Below, piece by piece: positions 32,042 to 41,120 of a stretch of DNA of 64,000 bases. How positions within the stretch are numbered: the first letter of the stretch is position 1; every line of letters starts with the position of its first letter. The position numbers were made by a program, and so were the translations under genes. The notes beneath the pieces are model-generated. The model saw only the letters and a list, made by a program, of their open reading frames with translations, was not told where the DNA came from and made no database searches. The DNA comes from Streptomyces griseofuscus (lineage in GTDB: Bacteria > Actinomycetota > Actinomycetes > Streptomycetales > Streptomycetaceae): contig NZ_CP051006.1 of the NCBI RefSeq assembly GCF_014673495.1, forward strand, positions 2,356,001 through 2,420,000, read 5' to 3'.

Positions 32042-32928
32042 GTCTCGCGCCGCGGGCCGTACTGGTCCATCGCACCACGGAGTATGAGGAGTTGGTGGCC
32101 CGGTACGGCACCCACGGCCAGGCCGCGTTCGTGCTCGCCTCCCGGGGCCGGGACATCGAGGAGATCGCGGCCCGGCACCAGGGGACGCGGCGGGCGCTGG
32201 CTCAGGTGGCGGCGGCCGTGCCGCTGGCCTGGCGGCAGGCCCGGGTGGAACGCGCCGATCTGGAACGGTTCCTGTTCGCGCCCGAGGACGTCGTCGTGGT
32301 GGTCGGCCAGGACGGGCTGGTCGCCAATGTGGCCAAGTATCTGACCGGGCAGCCGGTGATCGGCATCGACACCGACCCGGGGCGCAACCCGGGGGTGCTG
32401 GTGCGGCACCGCCCGCGGGACGCGGCGAAGCTGCTCGCGGCGCCGGGCGGCGGGTGCGAGGAGCTGACCATGGTGGCGGCGGAGGCCGACGACACGCAGC
32501 GGCTGGTCGCGCTCAACGAGATCTATCTCGGCGCCGCGGGCCACCAGACCGCCCGATACCGCCTGGGTCTCGACGGCGACAGGGGTGCCGTCGAGGCCCA
32601 GGCATCCTCCGGGGTCCTGGTGGGCACGGGCACGGGTGCCACCGGCTGGCTGCGCTCCCTCTGGCAGGAGCGCGGCGGCCGGCTCCCGCTGCCCTCCCCC
32701 ACCGAGCCCCACCTCCTCTGGTACGTCCGCGAGGCCTGGCCCTCACCGGCCACCGGCACGACCCTGGTCTCCGGCCGGCTGGACGCGTCCGCCGCCCTGA
32801 CCCTCACCGTCGAGTCCGACCACCTCGTCGCCTTCGGCGACGGCATCGAGACGGACGCCCTCCACCTGACGTGGGGACAGCGGGTACGGGTCGGGGTGTG
32901 GGGGGAGCGGCTGCGGCTGGTGGGGTGA
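32038..32928 (+). CDS. NAD-kinase-like protein
   Basis: A 296-residue protein with the ATP-NAD/diacylglycerol kinase-like fold. VGQDGLVANVAKYL occupies the place of the GGDGT motif, followed by VIGIDTDPGRNPGVLV, and GTGTGATGWLRSL replaces the second glycine-rich region. The substitutions mean it may not be a true NAD kinase. It begins at GTG 32038 within the SPFH stop (GTGA), so the two proteins are made together and probably work together. Substrate unknown. Confidence 0.7.
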   Translation: MSLAPRAVLVHRTTEYEELVARYGTHGQAAFVLASRGRDIEEIAARHQGTRRALAQVAAAVPLAWRQARVERADLERFLFAPEDVVVVVGQDGLVANVAKYLTGQPVIGIDTDPGRNPGVLVRHRPRDAAKLLAAPGGGCEELTMVAAEADDTQRLVALNEIYLGAAGHQTARYRLGLDGDRGAVEAQASSGVLVGTGTGATGWLRSLWQERGGRLPLPSPTEPHLLWYVREAWPSPATGTTLVSGRLDASAALTLTVESDHLVAFGDGIETDALHLTWGQRVRVGVWGERLRLVG

Positions 32929-32929
32929 G

Positions 32930-32964
32930 GACGTGGCGGCGCCCTGTTGCGGCGCCGCCACGTC
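32930..32964 (+). terminator. Terminator after the NAD-kinase-like gene
   Basis: A perfect 14-bp stem (32930-32943 with 32951-32964) with a 7-base loop begins right after the TGA. The next gene is convergent (stop at 33031), so it may serve both directions. Confidence 0.8.
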
Positions 32965-33030
32965 GTTGGACGCGCTGGACTACGACCGGCCGTGCGGCTT
33001 TCGCCCGGTTCGAGACAGCGGTCTGGCCCC

Positions 33031-35571
33031 CTACAGCCGGGGGTCCACCGGTTCGGATTCCAGGGCCAGGACGCCGAAGACCGCCTCGTGGACGCGCCAC
33101 AGGGGCTCGCCGTCGGCCAGGCGGGAGAGGGATTCCAGGCCGAGGGCGTACTCGCGCAGGGCGAGGGAGCGCTTGTGGTTGAGGAAGCGGCGGCGCAGGC
33201 GGGCGAGGTTGTCGGGGCGGGTGTACTCCGGGCCGTAGATGATCCGGAGGTACTCGCGGCCCCGGCACTTGATGCCGGGCTGGACCAGGCGGCCGTCCGG
33301 GCGGTGGGCCAGGGCGGTGAGGGGCTTGACGACCATGCCCTCGCCGCCGCGGCCGGTCATCTCCAGCCACCAGTCGACGCCCGCGGCGACCGACTCCGCA
33401 TCGCCCGTGTCGACGTAGAGGCGGCGGGTGGTCGACAGGAGACCGGTGCCGTCGTGTTCCACCAGCCGGTCCAGCAGAGCCAGTTGCTCGTCGTGCGGGA
33501 GCGCGGCGAGGCTGTGGCCCTCGGTGGCGAGGAGCTGGAAGGGGGCCAGCCGGACACCGGAGAGACCCTCGGTGGTCCAGCAGTAGCGCCGGTACGCGGC
33601 GGTGAACGCGGCCGCGTCCGAGGCGCGTGCACGCTGGCGGTCGAGCAGGTCGTCCACCTCCGCGCCCCGGGACGCCGCCGCCTCCAGCGCGGCCAGCGCG
33701 CCCGGGAACACCGCCCCGGCCGCCGCGCCGACGGCCGCGTACTGGCTGCGCAGCAGACCTGCGGCCTTCAGCGACCACGGCATCAGCTCGGCGTCCAACA
33801 GCAGCCAGTCCGTGTCCAGTTCGGACCAGAGCCCGGCGTCCGACACCGCCGTGCGCAGGCGGTCGAGGATCTCCTCGGTCATCGCCCCGTCGTCGAAGAA
33901 GGGGCGCCCGGTCCGGGTGTACAGCGCGCCCGTGGGCCCGTCCACGCCGAACCGCTTCGTCGCCGCCGCCGCGTCCCGGCACACCAGGACCACGGCCCGC
34001 GAGCCCATGTGCTTCTCCTCGCACACCACCCGCGCGACCCCGTCCGCCGCGTACTGCGCGAACGCCTCCCGAGGGTGCTCCAGGTACCCGTCCACCTCGG
34101 AGGTGGCCGTCGGCGCCATGGTCGGCGGGAGATACGGCAGCAGGCGCGGGTCGATGGCGAAGCGGCTCATGACCTCCAGGGCCGCCGCCGCGTTCTCCTC
34201 GCGGACCGCGACCATGCCGGCGTACCGGGTCTCGACCGCGCGGCGCCCCCGTACATCGGCGAGGTCCAGCGGCCGCCCGTCCGACCCGCCCGGCGCCTCG
34301 CTGCGCAGCGGGCGCGTCGGCTCGTACCAGACCCGCTCGGCCGGTACGTCGACCAGTTCCCGCTCCGGCCAGCGCAGCGCGGTCAGCTTGCCGCCGAAGA
34401 CGGCGCCGGTGTCCAGGCAGATGGTGTTGTTGAGCCAGGTGGCGTCCGGTACCGGGGTGTGGCCGTAGACGACCGCCGCCCGGCCCCGGTAGTCCTCCGC
34501 CCACGGGTAGCGCACCGGCAGGCCGAACTCGTCGGTCTCGCCGGTGGTGTCGCCGTACAGGGCGTGCGAGCGGACCCGGCCGGAGGTGCGGCCGTGGTAC
34601 TTCTCGGGCAGTCCGGCGTGGCAGACGACGAGCCTTCCGCCGTCCAGGACGTAGTGGCTGACCAGTCCGTCGAGGAAGGTCCGTACCCGTGCCCGGAACT
34701 CCTCGCTCTCGCCCTCCATCTGGGCGATGGTCTCGGCGAGGCCGTGGGTGTGCTGGACATTGCGGCCCTTGAGATAACGGCCGTACTTGTTCTCGTGGTT
34801 GCCCGGCACACACAGGGCGTGGCCCGACTCGACCATCGACATCACCCGGCGCAGCACGCCCGGGGAGTCCGGGCCGCGGTCGACCAGGTCGCCGACGAAG
34901 ACGGCCGTACGGCCCTCGGGGTGGACGCCGTCGACATAGCCCAACTTGCCGAGCAGCGACTCCAGTTCGGCGGAGCAGCCGTGGATGTCGCCGATGATGT
35001 CGAAGGGGCCGGTGAGGTGGGTGAGGTCGTTGAACCGCTTCTCGGTGACGACGGTGGCGCTCTCGGCCTCCTCGGCCCCGCGCAGCACATGCACCTTGCG
35101 GAAGCCCTCGCGCTCCAGGTGCCGCAGGGAGCGGCGCAGTTCGCGGATGTGCCGCTGGATGACCCGGCGCGGCATGTCGGCGCGGTCGGTGCGGGCCGCG
35201 TTGCGCTCGGCGCACACCTCCTCCGGCACGTCCAGGACGATGGCGATGGGCAGCACGTCGTACTTCTTGGCCAGTTCGATCAGCTGGCGGCGGCTGTCCT
35301 GCTGCACGCTGGTGGCGTCCACGACGGTGCGGCGCCCGGCGGCGAGCCGCTTGCCCGCGATGTAGTGCAGGACGTCGAAGGCGTCGCGGGTGGCGCCCTG
35401 GTCGTTCTCGTCGTCGCAGACCAGGCCCCGGCAGAAGTCGGAGGAGATCACCTCGGTGGGCTTGAAGTGCCGGCGCGCGAAGGTGGACTTGCCGGAGCCG
35501 GAGGCGCCGACGAGGACCACGAGGGAGAGGTCGGTGACGGGAAGGGCCCGTCCCTTGCGTGTCTCGGTCAT
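33031..35571 (-). CDS. pnkp: Polynucleotide kinase-phosphatase-ligase (bacterial Pnkp)
   Basis: An 846-residue RNA-repair enzyme with the three Pnkp domains in order. The 5'-kinase (about 15-170) has the P-loop VGASGSGKSTFARRH. The metallophosphatase (about 185-400) has GDIHGC, GDLVDRGPDS, GNHENKYGRYL and YGHTPVP. A C-terminal ligase-like adenylyltransferase (about 480-840) has the nucleotidyl Lys in EEKHMGSRAVV and EGMVVKP. Pnkp and Hen1 together heal and seal RNAs cut by ribotoxins. Its ATG overlaps the Hen1 stop (ATGA), the classical operon order. Confidence 0.95.
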   Translation of the reverse strand: MTETRKGRALPVTDLSLVVLVGASGSGKSTFARRHFKPTEVISSDFCRGLVCDDENDQGATRDAFDVLHYIAGKRLAAGRRTVVDATSVQQDSRRQLIELAKKYDVLPIAIVLDVPEEVCAERNAARTDRADMPRRVIQRHIRELRRSLRHLEREGFRKVHVLRGAEEAESATVVTEKRFNDLTHLTGPFDIIGDIHGCSAELESLLGKLGYVDGVHPEGRTAVFVGDLVDRGPDSPGVLRRVMSMVESGHALCVPGNHENKYGRYLKGRNVQHTHGLAETIAQMEGESEEFRARVRTFLDGLVSHYVLDGGRLVVCHAGLPEKYHGRTSGRVRSHALYGDTTGETDEFGLPVRYPWAEDYRGRAAVVYGHTPVPDATWLNNTICLDTGAVFGGKLTALRWPERELVDVPAERVWYEPTRPLRSEAPGGSDGRPLDLADVRGRRAVETRYAGMVAVREENAAAALEVMSRFAIDPRLLPYLPPTMAPTATSEVDGYLEHPREAFAQYAADGVARVVCEEKHMGSRAVVLVCRDAAAATKRFGVDGPTGALYTRTGRPFFDDGAMTEEILDRLRTAVSDAGLWSELDTDWLLLDAELMPWSLKAAGLLRSQYAAVGAAAGAVFPGALAALEAAASRGAEVDDLLDRQRARASDAAAFTAAYRRYCWTTEGLSGVRLAPFQLLATEGHSLAALPHDEQLALLDRLVEHDGTGLLSTTRRLYVDTGDAESVAAGVDWWLEMTGRGGEGMVVKPLTALAHRPDGRLVQPGIKCRGREYLRIIYGPEYTRPDNLARLRRRFLNHKRSLALREYALGLESLSRLADGEPLWRVHEAVFGVLALESEPVDPRL

Positions 35572-37031
35572 GCCGCCTTCGCCTCCTTCTCGGCGCGGAT
35601 GGTGAACAGGGCCAGCTGGGTGGGCGGTCCCACCTCGGGGTCGTCGGGGCCGACGGGCGCGAACTCGACGTCGTACCCGTGCCGTTCGGCCACGTCGGTG
35701 GCCCAGGCGCGGAACTCGGCGCGGGTCCACTCGAAGCGGTGGTCGCCGTGCCGGACATGGCCCGCGGGCAGGGTCTCCCAGCGGACGTTGTACTCGACGT
35801 TCGGGGTGGTCACGACGACGGTGCGGGGGCGGGCATGTCCGAACACGGCGTATTCCAGGGCGGGCAGCCGGGGCAGGTCGAGGTGTTCGATGACCTCGCT
35901 GAGCACGGCGGCGTCGTAGCCCTTGAGCCGCTTGTCGGTGTAGGCGAGCGAGCCCTGCGTCAACTGGACGCGGGACGCCTGCCGTTCGCCCATGCGGTCG
36001 AGCTTGAGCCGCCGGGCGGCGATGGTGAGCGCCCGCACCGACACATCGACCCCGACGATCTCGGTGAACCGGATGTCCTTGAGGAGTTCCTGCACCAACT
36101 GGCCCTGTCCGCACCCGAGGTCGAGCACCCGGGCGGCACCGGCCGCGCGCAGCGCGCCGACGATCGCCGCCCGGCGCCGCACCGCGAGCGGGGTCGGCTT
36201 CTCCTCCGCCTCGGTCTCCTCGCCGACCGCGTTGTCGATCTCCTCGACCTCGCTGTCGTCGGCCTCGGCGAGCCGCACCAGCTCCAGCGCCTCGCGCGCC
36301 TGCCGGGTCAGCGACCAGCGGCGGGAGAGATAGCGGCTGGTGATCAGCTGCTGCTCCGGGTGGCCGGGCAGCCAGCCCTCGCCGGCCCGCAGCAGCTTGT
36401 CGACCTCGTCGGCGGAGACCCAGTAGTGCTTGGCGTCGTCGAGGACCGGCAGCAGGACGTACAGGTGGCGCAGCGCCTCGGCGAGGGTCAGTGTCTCGGA
36501 TGCGAGCACGAGACGGACGTACCGGGAGTCGCCCCACTGCGGGAACTCCGTGTCCAGCGGCACCGGTTCGGCGTCCACCCGCCAGCCCAGCGGCTCGAAC
36601 AGCGCTCGTACGAGTGGGACGCCGCCGCGGGCGGGCAGGGCCGGGACCTCGATGCGCAGCGGCAGCGGCGCGGCGGCCCGCTCGGGGCGGGCGGCGCACA
36701 CCCCGCGCATGGCGCTGGAGAAGACACCGCTCAGCGCGACGGCGAGCAGCGAGGAGGCGGCGTAGGGGCGGTCGTTGACGTACTGCGCGAGCGCCGCGTC
36801 GGGGGCGCCGCCGCGGCCCTTTCCCTTGCCGCGCCGCACCAGCGCCGCGGGATCGGTCTCCAGCAGCAGGGCGGCCGTGCACCGCGCGTCGCCCGCCTCC
36901 GGGTAGAAGACGTGCGCGGTGCCGTAGGACGTGGAGAAACGCTGTGCCTTGTCCGGGTGCTTGTGCAACAGATACCCGAGGTCGGTGGCCGGGTTGGCGG
37001 CGTCGCCGCTGAGAGAGATCGTCAGGAACAC
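35568..37031 (-). CDS. hen1: Hen1 3'-terminal RNA ribose 2'-O-methyltransferase
   Basis: A 487-residue bacterial Hen1. The N-terminal half (about 1-240) is the Pnkp-ligase-activating region. The C-terminal half has the SAM motif LDLGCGQGQLVQELL and the metal-binding Hen1 signature EVIEHLDLPRLPALE with a downstream HRFEWTRAEF. It methylates the 2'-OH at the break before sealing, protecting repaired RNA from renewed cleavage. GTG at 37031 gives the family N-terminus (FLTISLSGDAANPATDLGYL); the ribosome-binding site is weak. Confidence 0.94.
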   Translation of the reverse strand: MFLTISLSGDAANPATDLGYLLHKHPDKAQRFSTSYGTAHVFYPEAGDARCTAALLLETDPAALVRRGKGKGRGGAPDAALAQYVNDRPYAASSLLAVALSGVFSSAMRGVCAARPERAAAPLPLRIEVPALPARGGVPLVRALFEPLGWRVDAEPVPLDTEFPQWGDSRYVRLVLASETLTLAEALRHLYVLLPVLDDAKHYWVSADEVDKLLRAGEGWLPGHPEQQLITSRYLSRRWSLTRQAREALELVRLAEADDSEVEEIDNAVGEETEAEEKPTPLAVRRRAAIVGALRAAGAARVLDLGCGQGQLVQELLKDIRFTEIVGVDVSVRALTIAARRLKLDRMGERQASRVQLTQGSLAYTDKRLKGYDAAVLSEVIEHLDLPRLPALEYAVFGHARPRTVVVTTPNVEYNVRWETLPAGHVRHGDHRFEWTRAEFRAWATDVAERHGYDVEFAPVGPDDPEVGPPTQLALFTIRAEKEAKAA

Positions 37032-37102
37032 ATGTCCGAGTCTGACGGCCCGGGCGCCCCGCTGACCACCGGTTTTCACGCCTCCGGACGGCTTTGTGCA
37101 TG

Positions 37103-37116
37103 GTTGCGCGCGCAAC
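37103..37116. promoter_or_regulatory. 14-bp perfect palindrome between hen1 and the LLM gene
   Basis: GTTGCGCGCGCAAC lies in the ~100-bp divergent gap, 72 bp from the hen1 start and 19 bp before the LLM ATG. Its placement is right for an operator controlling one or both genes. Alternating GC content makes chance occurrence more likely than usual. Confidence 0.35.
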
Positions 37117-37134
37117 GGCGGGCATGATGGGCGT

Positions 37135-38058
37135 ATGGATCTTCGAGTCTTCACCGAACCCCAGCAGGGCGCGACCTACGACACGCTGCTGCGTGTCGCC
37201 AAGACCGCCGAGGAACTCGGATACGGCGCATTTTTCCGCTCTGACCATTATCTCCACATGGGCAACGTGGACGGTCTGCCCGGCCCCACCGACGCCTGGA
37301 TCACCCTCGCCGGTATCGCCCGGGAGACCAGCCGCATCCGGCTCGGCACCCTGATGACGGCCGGCACCTTCCGCCTCCCCGGTGTGCTGGCCATCCAGGT
37401 GGCGCAGGTCGACCAGATGTCCGGCGGCCGGGTGGAACTGGGCCTGGGCTCGGGGTGGTACGAGCAGGAGCACAAGGCGTACGGCATTCCGTTCCCGAAG
37501 GAGAAGTTCGGGCGGCTGGAGGAGCAGCTGGCGATCGTCACGGGGCTGTGGGAGACGCCGGTCGGCGAGCGGTTCAGCTACGACGGCTCGTACTACCGGT
37601 TGCAGGACTCCCCCGCGCTGCCGAAGCCGGCGCAGAGCCGGGTGCCGGTGCTCATCGGCGGTCATGGTGCCAAGCGGACGCCGGCGCTGGCGGCGAAGTA
37701 CGCCACCGAGTTCAACATCCCCTTCGCCTCCGTCGAGGACAGCGAGCGGCAGTTCGGCCGGGTGCGGGCGGCGGCCGAGGAGCGCGGGCGCAAGGGGGAC
37801 GACCTCGTGTACTCCAACGCGCTGGTGGCCTGTGTCGGCAAGAACGACGCCGAGGTCGAGCGGCGGGCGGCGGCCATCGGCCGCGAGGTGGACGAGCTGA
37901 AGGCCAACGGTCTCGCGGGCTCTCCCGCGGAGGTCGTGGAGAGGCTGGGGCGCTATGCCGCGGTGGGTTCGGGGCGGGTCTATCTGCAAATGCTGGACCT
38001 GGACGATCTGGACCACCTGGAGCTGATCGCGTCCGAGGTCATGCCGCACGTCGCCTGA
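37135..38058 (+). CDS. LLM-class (F420-dependent type) flavin oxidoreductase
   Basis: A 307-residue luciferase-like monooxygenase-fold protein. Landmarks are the N-terminal MDLRVFTEPQQGATYDTLL, the FFRSDHYLHM segment, GLGSGWYEQEHKAYGIPFP and VPVLIGGHGAKRTPALAAKY. This branch in actinobacteria typically uses F420H2 rather than FMNH2. The start at 37135 is the first ATG giving the family N-terminus. It is divergent from hen1. Substrate unknown. Confidence 0.9.
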   Translation: MDLRVFTEPQQGATYDTLLRVAKTAEELGYGAFFRSDHYLHMGNVDGLPGPTDAWITLAGIARETSRIRLGTLMTAGTFRLPGVLAIQVAQVDQMSGGRVELGLGSGWYEQEHKAYGIPFPKEKFGRLEEQLAIVTGLWETPVGERFSYDGSYYRLQDSPALPKPAQSRVPVLIGGHGAKRTPALAAKYATEFNIPFASVEDSERQFGRVRAAAEERGRKGDDLVYSNALVACVGKNDAEVERRAAAIGREVDELKANGLAGSPAEVVERLGRYAAVGSGRVYLQMLDLDDLDHLELIASEVMPHVA

Positions 38059-38155
38059 CGCAGCGGCCGGCACCGGCACCGTCTCCCGCGGGCGGTGCCG
38101 CGCGCCGATGCGGGACTCACGGCGCGAACCGTCGTACACGCTCCCTGCGCGGCGG

Positions 38156-38656
38156 CTACGCGCAGGGGGCGCCCCCGAAGGGGCTTCTCTGATTGTCGTC
38201 CGCCGATAACACCTCCTCCCGCGCGGCCAGTTTGCGCAGCATCTCGCGGACCCGGTCACGGGACTCGTCGGCCGCGTCGATGGCCTCCATGCACTGCCAG
38301 TACGTCGTCTCGTCCGCCGCGGCGCTGGCCATGCCGACCAGGGCCATGCCTACCTCGCCGAGCAGCCCGCCGAGGCAGAGCAGGGTCTCGCGGGCGTCGT
38401 CCAGCCGGGTGAGCTGGGCGGCGCGCAGATCGCCGAGGTCCAGTTCGGGCGGGTCGAGGGCTCCGCAGCCCCGGCCCGCCAGCTCCGTGAGCCCGAGCGC
38501 CTCGCCGCGCAGCTCCGGCGGTCCGGAGACCGCGAGCCTGCTGCCGATCGCCTGGGCAAGGGCCTGTGCCTGCCACACCTCCGTCATCAACTCGCGTGCG
38601 TCCGCGCCGCTCGCCAGGGCTCGCCTGCTGGTGAGGATGAGTCGTACCGCGTCCAT
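38156..38656 (-). CDS. Conserved Streptomyces hypothetical, all-helical
   Basis: A 166-residue protein, mostly amphipathic helix (MDAVRLILTSRRALASGADA, then Leu/Ala-rich segments, ending LRKLAAREEVLSADDNQRSP). No signal peptide or catalytic motif. Start 38656 is preferred over upstream ATGs because they add an Arg-rich non-conserved leader. I believe it belongs to a Streptomyces family of unknown function (DUF6099-like, from memory). Confidence 0.7.
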   Translation of the reverse strand: MDAVRLILTSRRALASGADARELMTEVWQAQALAQAIGSRLAVSGPPELRGEALGLTELAGRGCGALDPPELDLGDLRAAQLTRLDDARETLLCLGGLLGEVGMALVGMASAAADETTYWQCMEAIDAADESRDRVREMLRKLAAREEVLSADDNQRSPFGGAPCA

Positions 38657-38838
38657 CCGTCGCCCCCGTCCCTCCACGCACTCGCTCGTACGTTCACTGG
38701 CTCTCCTGTCCACTACCCAGAGTGAGGGTCGTTGGTGCGAAAAGCCAGAGGAAGCCCGAAATCTGTGGACAACAATTCGGATTCGATAGGTGAATTGACT
38801 GCGCAGAGTGATAACGGAACCAGGGAGTCCGCCTGTTG

Positions 38839-39171
38839 TCAGTCCTTGGGCGCCGGAAAGCGGTGTTCGTTGCGGTCGATCTTCTCGGACAGGGCGGTCA
38901 GCGGGTCGATGTCCAGGACCTCACAGAACTGGACGAGATAGGCGAGGACATCGGCGACCTCGTCGCGGACGCGGTGCGCGGTGCTGGGGTCGGACATCAC
39001 CCGGGCCGACTCCTCGGGAGTCAACCACTGGAAGATCTCGACCAGTTCGGAGCTCTCCACGCTCAGCGCGGAGGCGAGGTTCTTGGGGGTGTGGTACTGC
39101 CCCCAGTTACGGGCGGCGGCGAACTCGGCGAGTCTGCGCTGGAGTCGGGGGAGGTCAGGGTGTTCCGTCAC
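38839..39171 (-). CDS. MazG-like nucleotide pyrophosphohydrolase
   Basis: A 110-residue protein of the all-alpha NTP pyrophosphohydrolase fold. The metal-binding acidic pairs are ESSELVEIFQWL and DEVADVLAYLVQF (ExxE...DxxxD arrangement). Such proteins hydrolyse (often modified) nucleoside triphosphates to monophosphates. It overlaps the end of the ATPase gene by 17 bp and is co-transcribed with it. Confidence 0.9.
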   Translation of the reverse strand: MTEHPDLPRLQRRLAEFAAARNWGQYHTPKNLASALSVESSELVEIFQWLTPEESARVMSDPSTAHRVRDEVADVLAYLVQFCEVLDIDPLTALSEKIDRNEHRFPAPKD

Positions 39172-40363
39172 GGTTCAGGTGTACCACTGTGACGCCCTCG
39201 GCCCCCACGCACCAGGAGGCGTCGTTCACCGCGGCGACGAGCCGGATGTGCCCGAACTCGCCCATGGCGGCCGCGAGGCGCAGCAGCGACCGGCGCTGGC
39301 CCGGGTCGAGGGAGCGGTCGAAGCCGTCGGCGAGGACGGTGAGGGAGCGCAGGGCGTCGGGGACCTCGCCCGGCGGGTCCATGGCCAGCACACCGGGGCC
39401 GGTCAGCAGCACCAAGGCGTGGGCGAGGTAGCGCAGTTCGCCCTCGCCGAGGCGGGCCAGTTCCGTGCGGTGGCCGTCACCGCGGTCGAGGAGAGCGCGT
39501 ACGGTGCCGTCGAAGAGGGGCTCGGCGATCAGGTCGTACACCGGTCCCGCGCAGCCCGCGCGCAGCGCCTCTACCAGTCGGCCATGTCTGCGTGCGCACT
39601 CGGTGCGGGTGCGCCAGAGAACATCGGCGAGGTTGTCGCAGCCGGGCAACAGCCGGCCGGAGCCGGTGGGCACGGGGGTGCGCATGCAGTCGGGGCGGGG
39701 ATCGCAGACGAAGACCGAGCGCAGGGCGACGACCATCTGCTCGGCCGCGGCCAGCACCCTGCGCTGCCCGTCGGTCTTGCCGGCCACCCGCAGCGGGAGC
39801 AGGGCGGTGCCGAGCCGGTCGTCGGGCAGCGGCGCGCGGGTCACCGGCGCGGTGCCCGCGGTGTGCCAGGCGGCCTGCACGGCGCGGCGCCCCGGGTCCC
39901 GTAACGCGGTCTGGAGCAGGACGATTTCGCCCGCGCTCAGCCGCTCGCCGACGATCCGCAGCTGCGGTTCGGCCTGTACGGCGACATCGAGCCGGACCGG
40001 GCCCTCGGCACCGTCGGCCGTACAGCCGATCCGGAAGCCGCGCCGCCCCTCGGCGTCGGGCCGGGCCCGGTCGGGCACACACGCGACCGGGTCCGGGAAC
40101 GCCTCCACGAGCGGGGCGCCGCCGGCGAGCCGGGCCAGCGCCTCGTAGGCGGCCAGCGCGGTCGTCTTCCCCGAACCGCTGGGGCCCGCGAACAGCGTGA
40201 CCGCGCCCAGCGGGAATCCCGCGCCCCGGTGCCCGGCGAACGCCGACAACCGCAGCTCGGTGATCCGGGGCCGCACATCGAGCGGCTCACGGGACTCCGG
40301 CGGGACGGTCCCGCCGAACCCCTCGGCCACCGGTGGCTCAGCGGATGCGAAAGGCATGGCCAT
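39155..40363 (-). CDS. AAA/ABC-type ATPase (RecF/SMC-like single protein)
   Basis: A 402-residue ATPase with Walker A FAGPSGSGKTTALAAYEAL near residue 60 and the late ELARLGEGELRYLAHALVLL (signature-like) and VLAMDPPGE (Walker B-like) segments. The N-terminal ITELRLSAFAGHRGAGFPLG is the start typical of AAA_23/RecF-like proteins. There is no coiled-coil arm. A second Met at 40357 is an alternative start. It is coupled to the MazG-like gene. Function unknown; a genome-maintenance role is only a guess. Confidence 0.8.
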   Translation of the reverse strand: MAMPFASAEPPVAEGFGGTVPPESREPLDVRPRITELRLSAFAGHRGAGFPLGAVTLFAGPSGSGKTTALAAYEALARLAGGAPLVEAFPDPVACVPDRARPDAEGRRGFRIGCTADGAEGPVRLDVAVQAEPQLRIVGERLSAGEIVLLQTALRDPGRRAVQAAWHTAGTAPVTRAPLPDDRLGTALLPLRVAGKTDGQRRVLAAAEQMVVALRSVFVCDPRPDCMRTPVPTGSGRLLPGCDNLADVLWRTRTECARRHGRLVEALRAGCAGPVYDLIAEPLFDGTVRALLDRGDGHRTELARLGEGELRYLAHALVLLTGPGVLAMDPPGEVPDALRSLTVLADGFDRSLDPGQRRSLLRLAAAMGEFGHIRLVAAVNDASWCVGAEGVTVVHLNRDGTP

Positions 40364-40508
40364 GCCCGGAACGTAGGGCTCCGCCGAGGGGGCGAACCGT
40401 TTACCCGGCGGAGGTTCCCACGATCGGGGACGTTCACGGCAACAACGGGGAGCGGGCCTCACTCCGGGGAGCTACGAGGAGCTTGGGGAGCCACGGGGAG
40501 GCCCTCGC

Positions 40509-40886
40509 TCACCCCGCCCCCTCCAGCAGCCCGCTGACCTCCGTGCCCGGCGGGGTCAGCAGGAAGACGTTGCGGTCCACCCGGTGCATACCGCTGCCCA
40601 GGCCGAAGACCACGCCCGTGCTGAAGTCGAGCACCCGCTTGGCGACATCCCCCTCGGCGCCGGAGAGGTCGAGGAGGACGGGCGCGCCCGCCATCACCGT
40701 CTCGGCGACATCCCGGGCGTCGGCGAAGACATTGACGCGGAGGACCACGAAGCGGCGCCGGGTCTCGGTCTCGTCGTCCGGTAGGGAGCGGTGGTCGACC
40801 GCCGAGGGCCAGGCGTCGCGGCCCCGTAGTGGCACGACCTGGGCGAGCCCTTCCCACTGTTCATCGGTGACGTCATAACGGCTCAC
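40509..40886 (-). CDS. SepF-like cell-division protein paralogue
   Basis: A 125-residue protein whose core (RFVVLRVNVFADARDVAETV to GMHRVDRNVFLLTPPGTEV) is a SepF domain. The start GTG 40886 follows GGGGGGAG, giving VSRYDVTDEQWEGL. Streptomyces has the principal sepF in the dcw cluster and SepF-like paralogues (SflA, SflB); this looks like one of the latter, lacking the N-terminal membrane-binding helix. Likely interacts with the division ring. Confidence 0.85.
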   Translation of the reverse strand: MSRYDVTDEQWEGLAQVVPLRGRDAWPSAVDHRSLPDDETETRRRFVVLRVNVFADARDVAETVMAGAPVLLDLSGAEGDVAKRVLDFSTGVVFGLGSGMHRVDRNVFLLTPPGTEVSGLLEGAG

Positions 40887-41120
40887 CGGCTCCCCCCGAC
40901 CTGACTCGCTTTCCATGCCTGCACCAGCCAATTCTTACGCCAAGTCACCCGTTCGGCCCAACAACGACACACAACGACACGGAAGCGATCGGTCCACGGG
41001 CGCCAACCCCGCCCCTTCTCTGGGCAGATGTGCGAATATGCCCGCTTCTTACCGCTCTCATACCGGACTCTTCACCGCTGGTCGCGCGCCGGTCACGCAC
41101 CGCCGCTAGCGTCCCCTCCC

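Noticed and set aside
33031..38259. A single very long minus-strand open frame of over 1700 codons
   Set aside because: It is the Pnkp frame extended upstream through Hen1 and beyond. The extension has no coding-like protein sequence and overlaps convincing Hen1 and LLM genes. The true Pnkp start is at 35571.
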